Assembly: GCA_027485795.1 (NCBI GenBank)
Contig: JAIXQK010000130.1
Span: 50,110-114,109, forward strand
Source of the DNA: Oxalobacteraceae bacterium
GTDB lineage: Bacteria > Pseudomonadota > Gammaproteobacteria > Burkholderiales > Burkholderiaceae_D
Direction of reading: 5' to 3'
Length of the DNA stretch: 64,000 nt
In this document: piece after piece, positions 25,874-33,443 of the stretch
Layout: the number at the start of each line of letters is the position of its first letter
Numbering within the stretch: position 1 is the stretch's first letter
Translations under genes and position numbers: made by a program
Notes under the pieces: model-generated
Told to the model about the DNA's origin: nothing
The model's input: only the letters and a program-made list of their open reading frames with translations
The model's database searches: none

Positions 25874-27821
25874 TTCCGTGCCACTCTCAACTTCCACAGG
25901 TGTGCCTGAACCCATCGTTCAGGCAACAACGATGGCAGATACCAAGAAGGCTGTCGGATGGTTAGATGGCTTCAGTATCTTGCGCGGCAAAGGGTACCTC
26001 TCCACCACAGACCTGGCGATCTTGACTCTGGTGGCGACGTTCTCGCTGATGGCTTTCACTGCACGCATCGTGTCTACACCGGGGCTGAACTTATCGGCAG
26101 GATCTTTCCTAAGCCCGCTAATGAGCCTAGGACATTTTCTGAACGCTGTGGTCACGCTCGAATGGGTGCCTCTGCTCGATCGGCACGCGGTGATCTACGT
26201 CATGCTACTGCCGACGGCAGCACTGTTAATCACGCTGGCGCGTCTGACGTTCGGCTTGCGGGTGCTGGGCTTTCGCTCGGTGCTGATTGCCGTCGGATTT
26301 CAGGAAGTTGGTTTGGGTCCCAGTCTGTTGCTGATCGCTGTCGTGGTAGGAGTCATTGCTACGTTGCGACCATGGATGCGGCGTATACGTCTACCGCTTT
26401 ACGCTCGTATCTCGCTGATCCTTGCGATTACCGCTGGCATACAAATTCTATTTTTAATGGTCGGTTCCTGGCAGCGATCACACACATTTTTTAACTTGGC
26501 TTTTTTCCCCGTGATCATTCTGGCGATGATGGCCGAGGGTATTGCCGGAACGCTGGATCAGAACCGCCCCGCGACAGCAGCCTGGCGTTTGGGCTGGACA
26601 CTTGCCCTCGCACTCCTGCTGTATGGGATCATGAATTTTGGTCCTTTTCTGAAGCTGCTACTACGAGCCCCGGAGCTGATGATTTTGCAGATCGTAGCGA
26701 TTGTATTGATTTCTGAGTTTCTGGATTTTCGTCTACTGCAGGATTGGCAAAACCACGCAACCACATTGCTATCCCGATTTGCATCCGACTCGGTGCAGCA
26801 TCCCATCCAACATCGTAAAAAGCGCGTGGCAGTGGTTCGCAACAAAACCGCACATGGCACGATAGGGCGGCTGGGGCCGCAAGCGAACGAGGCTGAGCGG
26901 AACGCCTCACTTCAGCACCTGATCGATGCACTTCGTGAGCAAGGTTACTCGGTCAAGCTATTCGAGGGAGATATGACGCTACTGCGGGAGCTGCGCAAGT
27001 TTCTGCCGCCGCATCCGCGCACCGGTGCACCGGGGGGTGTCGTGCTCAATATGAGTAACGGTATCCAGGGCATAGGCCGTCAGGTACATGTGCCTTCACT
27101 GCTTGAGATGGCCGGCGTTGCATACACGGGCGCCGACCCCCTGACGCAGTCTTGCCTGTGCGATCGCATTGCCTTGCTCTCACGCCTGAAAGCACTTGGA
27201 CTACCTGTACCGGACTTCAGAATCATCACGCATTGGCGTCACGAGCCACCGGATCTGCCGTTTCCCATGGTGCTACGCACACGTGACGACGCGGATGACA
27301 CACGATTGGTCGTGCGAACACCCGATGAGTATTCTGGTGCGCTGTCCCATTTGAGTTCAGTGCAATCACGCGACATCCTGTGCGAAGCATGGCTCGAGGG
27401 TACCTTGATCAGCATTGGCGTACTGGGCAATGATCGCCTCAGGTGTCTGCCCATTGCATCCTTTAATCCCAGCGGTCGATATTTCGAATCTCCAGTATCC
27501 GTCGATGAGCCGCAGGCACAGCACTATCGATCACTTGCGCTGCGCACATTTAGATCCATCGGCTGTCGAGACTTTGCGCGTGTGGATATGGTGCTTGATC
27601 GCCAAGGCCAAGCGCATTTGGTCGGCATCTATACCAACACGATTCTAGAAAAGCGCGGCGCTGTTGCCGTCATGGCTCAAGCAGCAGGATTCAGTTGGCC
27701 ACAGCTTATGGGTACCATTGTCGAGCTCGCTGGTGCACGCTGCGGGGTAGATTGGGGCTCCTCCGCACAAGCGATGGTGTCCGCCGAATCGACAGCGAAG
27801 CCGCGCATGATGGGCGCATGA
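25863..27821 (+). CDS. 7TM (transglutaminase-associated) membrane domain fused to degenerate ATP-grasp domain
   Basis: The start is ambiguous: ATG 25863 overlaps the HlyD end; GTG 25878 and ATG 25932 are alternatives. From 25863 the protein is 652 residues. Residues about 30-290 match the seven-helix domain normally attached to an inactive transglutaminase (LDRHAVIYVMLLPTAALLI, LTFGLRVLGFRSVLIAVGFQE, IRLPLYARISLIL, FFPVIILAMMAEGIA). Residues about 325-615 are a Ddl-like ATP-grasp fold (ARVDMVLDRQG, LGLPVPDF). The usual E-x-N Mg ligands are G588 and Y590 (VGIYTN), and the Lys of DK and of VKP are replaced by Arg. So catalysis is doubtful. The stop overlaps the next ATG (ATGA). Confidence 0.88.
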   Translation: MGCNSVPLSTSTGVPEPIVQATTMADTKKAVGWLDGFSILRGKGYLSTTDLAILTLVATFSLMAFTARIVSTPGLNLSAGSFLSPLMSLGHFLNAVVTLEWVPLLDRHAVIYVMLLPTAALLITLARLTFGLRVLGFRSVLIAVGFQEVGLGPSLLLIAVVVGVIATLRPWMRRIRLPLYARISLILAITAGIQILFLMVGSWQRSHTFFNLAFFPVIILAMMAEGIAGTLDQNRPATAAWRLGWTLALALLLYGIMNFGPFLKLLLRAPELMILQIVAIVLISEFLDFRLLQDWQNHATTLLSRFASDSVQHPIQHRKKRVAVVRNKTAHGTIGRLGPQANEAERNASLQHLIDALREQGYSVKLFEGDMTLLRELRKFLPPHPRTGAPGGVVLNMSNGIQGIGRQVHVPSLLEMAGVAYTGADPLTQSCLCDRIALLSRLKALGLPVPDFRIITHWRHEPPDLPFPMVLRTRDDADDTRLVVRTPDEYSGALSHLSSVQSRDILCEAWLEGTLISIGVLGNDRLRCLPIASFNPSGRYFESPVSVDEPQAQHYRSLALRTFRSIGCRDFARVDMVLDRQGQAHLVGIYTNTILEKRGAVAVMAQAAGFSWPQLMGTIVELAGARCGVDWGSSAQAMVSAESTAKPRMMGA

Positions 27822-28909
27822 CGCCAACACTCCAAAACTTTCGCCAACGGGCTCGACTAGCTCACTGGTTGTCGCTGCACCTGCTGGTTAGCATCCTAAT
27901 TCTTGTATTAGGTGTATTAGGGGTACTAGGGGTACCAAAGCTAGCAGAGGCAACCGATCTGACATGGCAACCTGCGACATGCAGAAACGATGTTGCCATC
28001 GCAGATTCAAACACAACAATATCGACTGCGCCAGTCTTCGTTAATGCCAATCTGGCGCGCGAAGTACTCAAGACACCAGGCACCGGTCGTCTGCAAATCA
28101 ACAGCCTGCAGGGCAAGCCTCTCACCGTCCATGTGTTTCGCCCTAGTCAGTTCGATTCGTTAACAGGGCGCATCTGGTTTGTAATGCACGGCACCGGCCG
28201 CGACGCCGAGCGTTATCTGAAAACTGCTGCGCCAGTAGCGGAGCGCCATCAGGTACTGGTTGTGGTTCTTGAGTTCTCGCGCAACGACTATCCCACCGGT
28301 GACACATATACCTTGGGTGTGGTGACCCGCGGCCGGGTGGATGATCATGCAGCCGAGGAGGGCCGCTGGCGCAACCCGCGACAAACACCCTACATGGAGA
28401 TTGAACGGACCTTCAGTGCGGTCAGGGAAGCGCTGCAAAGCCGGCAGCCAGGCTACTTCCTATTTGGCCATAGCGCGGGTGCCCAGTTCGTCCACCGCCT
28501 ATTGAGCTTTGTTCGCTGCCCGAGAGTGCTGAAGGCGGTGGCGGCCAATGCGGGTTGGTACACCTTACCAACCGTGGACAAAAAGTGGCCGCCATTTCCC
28601 TACAGCTTGCGCGGAGCATCGCGTGAGTTTCAGGATCCTGGCCAGGTACTTGCTGCACCGCTCACTGTCTTGTTAGGTACTAGAGATACACGAGGCAAAG
28701 AAGAAGATACCAATCTACGTGGGACCGAAGGTGCGATAGTGCAGGGCGCTAATCGGCTTCAGCGAGGCATAACCTACTACGAGGTAGGACAGCAAGCTGC
28801 CCACAGTGCAAACAGGCCTTTCGCTTGGAAAGTTCAACTTGTGCCAGGTGCAGGACATGAGGTTGCCGAGGTCATCGCGCCGGCGGGGCAATTGCTATTT
28901 GCACCTTAG
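27818..28909 (+). CDS. Exported alpha/beta hydrolase (paralog of 23754-24620)
   Basis: ATG 27818 overlaps the previous stop as ATGA. The 363-residue protein has a signal or anchor (LSLHLLVSILILVLGVLGVLGVPKLAEA), then a mature domain with oxyanion segment FVMHGTGRDAERYL, nucleophile elbow GHSAGAQFVHRLL, acid loop LLGTRDTRGKEEDTN and His in PGAGHEVAE. The Leu-Gly-Val repeat in the signal is encoded by a 9-bp tandem repeat (about 27907-27935). It is the last gene of the operon and probably acts outside the inner membrane, complementing its cytosolic paralog. Confidence 0.87.
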   Translation: MTPTLQNFRQRARLAHWLSLHLLVSILILVLGVLGVLGVPKLAEATDLTWQPATCRNDVAIADSNTTISTAPVFVNANLAREVLKTPGTGRLQINSLQGKPLTVHVFRPSQFDSLTGRIWFVMHGTGRDAERYLKTAAPVAERHQVLVVVLEFSRNDYPTGDTYTLGVVTRGRVDDHAAEEGRWRNPRQTPYMEIERTFSAVREALQSRQPGYFLFGHSAGAQFVHRLLSFVRCPRVLKAVAANAGWYTLPTVDKKWPPFPYSLRGASREFQDPGQVLAAPLTVLLGTRDTRGKEEDTNLRGTEGAIVQGANRLQRGITYYEVGQQAAHSANRPFAWKVQLVPGAGHEVAEVIAPAGQLLFAP

Positions 28910-29100
28910 TTCGATGGGGCGCATGACGCGACACATTCCCCCGCTGTTTTGCCCAAAATGATTCGGAATGCGGCAATCGCTTCCCGTTTGGCTTTCATAG
29001 AAGCCAATGAGTTCGTCAAAAGACCGGAATCAAATAATACAAATTTATCAACTACCTTGCGGGTTATGAGTGCGGGCGCTTTTTTGGTATAGTAACTATA

Positions 29101-29142
29101 AGTGAAAAACTAGCAACCAACTTTTGGTGTTAGCTTTTCACT
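29101..29142 (+). promoter_or_regulatory. Long hairpin in the leader of the diguanylate cyclase gene
   Basis: AGTGAAAAACTAGC (29101-29114) pairs with GTTAGCTTTTCACT (29129-29142) with two mismatches. The inner ACCAA/TTGGT extends the stem, giving a long hairpin with a three-base loop. There is no T-run, so it is not a classic terminator. It lies 49 bp before the ATG at 29191 and may be an RNA control element or an operator. Confidence 0.6.
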
Positions 29143-29190
29143 GCGAGTCCATCTGATCGGTTCGGCGATACGTTCGTGGTGAAGGGATTC

Positions 29191-31101
29191 ATGGATTCAG
29201 TGTTTCAGCCTGATGGCGACCCACTACATGACAAGCGCTCGATTGTCTCAATCTGGCTTGGTGGTGCCCTACTCGTCATTCTAGTCACTTGGCTAGCGGT
29301 ACTGATTAAGATCTCGTACGACCTTCAAGAGTTACGGTCTCGGGGCGCCGAGCGTGCCACTGACTTAGTGCTTACCTACGCCGAGCAGGTTCAGCGAACT
29401 GTCAAAGAGATTGATCAAATCGCCCTGACGGTCAAGTATCAGTGGCAAAACAGTCTCATACCCTTGGATCTACGCGATCAGTACGAAAAAGCGATGCACC
29501 ACACGCCGACCTATCCGGGCACGATTGGGATCGATGGCAAGGTAATCAGCTCGTGGTGGCACGCTGCGGTTGGGCTAGACTTTAGTCGGCTTGATTTTTT
29601 TTCCTATCACCGGTCATCCAATGATCCGGAGCTTCGCATAAGCGAACCATCCGAGGGATTAGGCGGCCTTAAAGGTAAAGAAATCATACGATTCACACGC
29701 CGAGTTAACGATGCAAAAGGAAATTTTAGTGGCATTGTCCTGATATCGACTGCGCCTAGCTATTTAGCAAGTATCAATTATCGCGACGAGCTGCATGAAG
29801 GCGACTTCGTTTCTCTACGGCTAGTGGATGGTCCGCCTCTAGTAACTACAACTGCCAACGGACCCGTAAATTCAGTTTCCTTTTTTGCCCGAACGCCACA
29901 ATTTGAATCAAACGAGGGCGTTCGGTCAGACTCCGGTGAGCCCTTTAATGATCAGTTGGGACGCTACGTTGCGTGGAAAAAAATTAAAGGTTATCCGCTG
30001 GTAGTGGTTGCCGCTGTCACCGAAGCTAGTGCAGTCAAATCCTATGCAGGAACCAAGACTGCTTACCTGTTATTTGCGATTATCAACACAGCATTAGTCA
30101 TTCTGGTGGCGGTATTTGGCTGCAGTACCCATATTAAAAATAGAGAACGCAGGCTTCGGGCCGAACGCGTACGCATGACGTTCCGCTTGGCAGTCGAAGG
30201 CGCGCACGAGGCGTTTTATATGATCGATCTAATCCGCGCACCTGACGGAAGTATTCGCGATTGTTCGATCGAGGATTGCAACGAGCGGGCGGCAAAGATG
30301 AACGATATCCCGCAATCCCAGATGATTCGAAAGCGGTTTTCCGAACTTTATGATGAGGCTACGGTAGGAAAGCTACTTAAAATATACGATCGTTGCTACA
30401 AACAGGGTTTCCTGGAACACGAATTTTTTGTCGAAGAGAATTCTCAGCATCAGGCAGGATGGTTCCTTCGACGTGCAGTGCGATCTGGCGAAGGTATTGC
30501 GGTGACGATACGAGATATTACCGTCGCAAAACTGCATGAAGAAAATCAGATCAAGCTAGGTTTTACCGACACCCTGACCGGATTGCCCAATAGGCGTTGG
30601 CTCAATGATTTTTTGCCAGATGCGCTGCTGCGTGCACGTACAAACCACAAGCAGCTCGCCTTGCTTTTTATCGACCTCGATAACTTCAAGAACATAAATG
30701 ACACACTAGGACATGCCGCTGGCGATGAGCTACTGATTGCAGCAGCGACATGTCTTAAAGCGGCGTTGCGAAGCCTGGACCACGTAGCGCGGCTTGGCGG
30801 CGATGAGTTCACGGTTATCGTAGAAAATCAGGAGAGCAGCGCAGGCGCCGAACTAATTGCGGAAGAATTAATCCGAATGTTCGCTGAGTCTGAAGTTTTT
30901 GAGCGCTGGCAAGCCCTCAACATAAGATGCTCAATTGGCGTTGCTTTGTTTCCTACACATGCAGCGGATGCGAGCAGCTTGTTGCGTTGCGCAGATGAGG
31001 CTATGTACGAGGCCAAGGCGGCGGGCAAGGGCTGCTATCGCGTGTTCAGCCATTCTACTGTCGTTCATGGCAGCACTGGAGATCCGCGTTCAGTCGTATA
31101 G
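29191..31101 (+). CDS. Membrane diguanylate cyclase: Cache-like sensor, PAS, GGDEF
   Basis: ATG 29191 with AAGGG just upstream is preferred; GTG 29176/29179 are in frame. The protein has a membrane helix (SIVSIWLGGALLVILVTWLAVLI), a periplasmic Cache-like region to about residue 295, a second helix (AYLLFAIINTALVILVAVFG), a PAS domain (RLAVEGAHEAFYMID) and a GGDEF domain with intact RLGGDEF and an RSLD inhibitory site five residues before it. It should synthesise cyclic di-GMP and show product inhibition. It overlaps the convergent cupin gene by 12 bp. Confidence 0.93.
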   Translation: MDSVFQPDGDPLHDKRSIVSIWLGGALLVILVTWLAVLIKISYDLQELRSRGAERATDLVLTYAEQVQRTVKEIDQIALTVKYQWQNSLIPLDLRDQYEKAMHHTPTYPGTIGIDGKVISSWWHAAVGLDFSRLDFFSYHRSSNDPELRISEPSEGLGGLKGKEIIRFTRRVNDAKGNFSGIVLISTAPSYLASINYRDELHEGDFVSLRLVDGPPLVTTTANGPVNSVSFFARTPQFESNEGVRSDSGEPFNDQLGRYVAWKKIKGYPLVVVAAVTEASAVKSYAGTKTAYLLFAIINTALVILVAVFGCSTHIKNRERRLRAERVRMTFRLAVEGAHEAFYMIDLIRAPDGSIRDCSIEDCNERAAKMNDIPQSQMIRKRFSELYDEATVGKLLKIYDRCYKQGFLEHEFFVEENSQHQAGWFLRRAVRSGEGIAVTIRDITVAKLHEENQIKLGFTDTLTGLPNRRWLNDFLPDALLRARTNHKQLALLFIDLDNFKNINDTLGHAAGDELLIAAATCLKAALRSLDHVARLGGDEFTVIVENQESSAGAELIAEELIRMFAESEVFERWQALNIRCSIGVALFPTHAADASSLLRCADEAMYEAKAAGKGCYRVFSHSTVVHGSTGDPRSVV

Positions 31102-31788
31102 CCCCGGTTCTAGCGAATTTCGGGGTATTTCATAATCAAGGTGCCCAGTCTTTACATAGATTGTGGCACCTTCAGATTTGGTAAACGGCGCATGTTTGCT
31201 AAAGCGAGGACTTCGAATCCAAGTTCCTGCCGGATACGAACCATACTCGTCGTGGAATACACCCTCCAACACGAAGATTTCTTCCCCGCCCGGATGCACG
31301 TGCGGCCTGAATATGGTGTTTGGAGCCCAGCGGACTAACGCAGTACCAACGCCGTCGAATTCGTGCAGAGGCATCACAGATAAGCCGGTAACCAAGCCCG
31401 GATACCAGCTTGCAGTAGTCGTATCGATTCGAACGATCAAATCGTCCTCTGGATGAAACTGGCTAAGCTTTACAAAGATGGTGCAGCCATCTTTCGAGTG
31501 AGGTGAATGAGCACTGTTGGGTGGATTACGAAGGTATGTGCCAGCGGGATAGTCTCCGTTTTCATCGGAGAACGTTCCTTCAAGAACGAGTATTTCTTCC
31601 CCGCCGTGATGTGTATGAAGTGCGAACGACGAATTTCGACCGTATCTAACTAATGAGCTGGCTCTGGCGACTTCGTTGCCAACTCGATCAAGGTGTTTTC
31701 TTTCGACGCCAGACGCTGGAGATTCGACCCAGAATAGCTTATTGGTATCGACTACCGCTTTAATTGAAAAATCATCATTGATGTTCAT
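31090..31788 (-). CDS. Double cupin protein (ChrR-like cupin)
   Basis: The 232-residue protein carries two cupin repeats, each with a metal motif: HTHHGGEEILVLEG (about 58-71) and HVHPGGEEIFVLEG (about 165-178), and matching downstream strands (YPAGTYLRNPP, YPAGTWIRSPR). It resembles the ChrR anti-sigma cupin domain but without its N-terminal zinc domain, so a dioxygenase, isomerase or sensor role is possible. It is convergent with the diguanylate cyclase and shares its strand with the dehydrogenase next to it. Confidence 0.88.
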   Translation of the reverse strand: MNINDDFSIKAVVDTNKLFWVESPASGVERKHLDRVGNEVARASSLVRYGRNSSFALHTHHGGEEILVLEGTFSDENGDYPAGTYLRNPPNSAHSPHSKDGCTIFVKLSQFHPEDDLIVRIDTTTASWYPGLVTGLSVMPLHEFDGVGTALVRWAPNTIFRPHVHPGGEEIFVLEGVFHDEYGSYPAGTWIRSPRFSKHAPFTKSEGATIYVKTGHLDYEIPRNSLEPGLYD

Positions 31789-31809
31789 GCATTTATTGTA
31801 CTACCGGCC

Positions 31810-32790
31810 TTAGGCTTGGAAGCTTTCAGGGTTCAGCAAGTTAGCTGGCCGCTTGCCTGCCATGGCGGCGATCAGATTGTCTGCCGCGCAATAGGCCATG
31901 GCAAGTCGGGTCGATGTTGAAGCGCTGCCAATATGCGTTGTCAGTACAACATTCGTCAGAGACAGAAAATCCGGATTAAACGCCGGCTCGTTTTCGAATA
32001 CGTCAATGCCTGCAGCCGCAATCACCCCAGCCTTTAGCGCAGTGATCAGTGCAGCATCATCGATGATGCCGCCACGCGCAATATTGACGAGTGTTGCTGT
32101 CGATTTCATCATCGCCAGCTGCGCCTCACCAATTAGATGATGGGACTGTGCCGAGTAGGGCAGTGCCAGTATTAAATGATCAGCCGCTCTCAGACATGCT
32201 TCAAGCGTCAGGTAGGTTGCGTTATTCGCTGCATGTTCTAGCTCAGGCGCTAGTCGCGAACGGTTGTGGTACACCACCTTCATATTGAATCCCATCGAGC
32301 GACGGGCAATCGCTTGGCCGATACGGCCCATACCAATAATGCCGAGCGTGCTACCGTGCACATCTACCCCGAGAAAGTCATCGAATCGCCAGCGTTTCCA
32401 TCGACCACCGCGCAAAAAATGTTCCGATTCACTAATGCGCCGTGCTGCCGCCATCATTAGAGTCCAACCAAAATCTGCAGTCGTTTCATTGAGTACGTCC
32501 GGCGTATTTGTCACCATAATGCCGGCAGCAGTCGCTGCTGCTACATCGATATTGTTGTAGCCAACAGCCATATTGCACATGGCCTTGAGTTGAGGGCAAG
32601 CTGCAAACAGTGGCCCCGCAAAACGCCGCGTCGGATACGCAAATACCCCGGCTTTATCTTGCAGCTTTTGAATAAGCGCTGATTCGTCATAGTTCTGATC
32701 AGCTTGGTTATGCTCCACCTCAAATGAATGCGAGAGATAATCAATTATCTCGGGGAAAGTGGCGTCGGTAACAAGAATTTTGGGTTTCAT
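31810..32790 (-). CDS. D-2-hydroxyacid dehydrogenase (glyoxylate/2-ketogluconate reductase-like)
   Basis: The 326-residue NAD(P)-dependent enzyme has the Rossmann motif GMGRIGQA, the substrate Arg in NIARGGIIDDAAL, the Glu in DVFENEPAFN and the catalytic His in THIGSAS. This places it in the GhrB/2-ketogluconate reductase group of D-isomer 2-hydroxyacid dehydrogenases. It reduces glyoxylate, hydroxypyruvate or 2-ketogluconate with NAD(P)H. It lies 21 bp upstream of the cupin in the direction of transcription, a possible two-gene operon. Confidence 0.92.
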   Translation of the reverse strand: MKPKILVTDATFPEIIDYLSHSFEVEHNQADQNYDESALIQKLQDKAGVFAYPTRRFAGPLFAACPQLKAMCNMAVGYNNIDVAAATAAGIMVTNTPDVLNETTADFGWTLMMAAARRISESEHFLRGGRWKRWRFDDFLGVDVHGSTLGIIGMGRIGQAIARRSMGFNMKVVYHNRSRLAPELEHAANNATYLTLEACLRAADHLILALPYSAQSHHLIGEAQLAMMKSTATLVNIARGGIIDDAALITALKAGVIAAAGIDVFENEPAFNPDFLSLTNVVLTTHIGSASTSTRLAMAYCAADNLIAAMAGKRPANLLNPESFQA

Positions 32791-32842
32791 GTGGATACGT
32801 ATTGAAAAGCAAAAAATCCCGCAAATCTCGGTCTGGTAGCGC

Positions 32843-33061
32843 TGAATGCTCTGCTGCTAGGTGGGCTTCGCCGAGAGATTCCAGATATAGCCAAAGTTTG
32901 TCGCCTATCAAGATCGGAATTCTCTCAACGCGCATTATCTGCTTGCGACATCCCTGACTTGATTGTTAGCCGATTATGGTAGGCAGCCTTCACCTCAGTG
33001 GCCAGTAGCTCCTTTCTGGACAATGTGATGTTGACCCATATCGGCGTCATTAACCAGATTG
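32843..33061. repeat. Diverged 220-bp repeat, copy 1 (TctA tail)
   Basis: The sequence is homologous to 35884-36103 with scattered changes. A 37-bp block is identical (32944-32980 versus 35986-36022). On the minus strand its right end encodes the last residues of a TctA-family permease. Copy 1 breaks off at 33061 exactly where a copy of the diguanylate-cyclase 3' end begins, so it is a recombination junction. Confidence 0.85.
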
Positions 33062-33107
33062 GTTCAGTCGTATAGCCCCGGTTCTAGCGAATTCGGGGCT
33101 ATTTTTT
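33062..33107 (+). terminator. Terminator carried on a duplicated gene end
   Basis: ATAGCCCCG (33072-33080) pairs with CGGGGCTAT (33094-33102) followed by a T-run. The first 32 bp (33062-33093) are identical to 31088-31119, the very end of the diguanylate cyclase gene, where the stem is slightly damaged. This copy stands alone, apparently a relic of a duplication. Confidence 0.8.
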
Positions 33108-33443
33108 GCTAGTTGATTCTGAGGCAATAAAGCCCCACCTTTGCCAATCTGGCTTTTAAACAAGCTAGCTAGGTAAAAAGCTCAGGGCCGTACTAATCAA
33201 CCAATAAGTATATTACGCCCCTTCATCTGTCTGGTTATTTCAAGCAAATTTGAGTAGCTGATTTTTTCTTAGCAAAGGGCATCTAGGGAGGCGGCTTTCT
33301 TGCGGCGAAAGGTTCAGCAAGGGCGGGATTCGGGGGGGTAGTGGTTGAGGAAAAACAAACGATTCACGGCAAGTATGATCTATATCAATAAGCCTGAAAA
33401 AGCACTGGTAAGGTAAAAGTGTTGGCGAGGCTATTCTGACGCT
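33108..33443. other. 336-bp region without a gene
   Basis: There is no convincing ORF, RNA or repeat here. It holds the upstream region of the CYTH-CHAD gene, a G-rich run near 33328-33338 and AT-rich stretches. No promoter boxes stand out enough to call. Confidence 0.5.

Noticed and set aside
32741-32935. 64-codon minus-strand frame overlapping the dehydrogenase start
   Set aside because: It sits in the diverged repeat copy; in the other copy the frame is broken, so it is not under selection.
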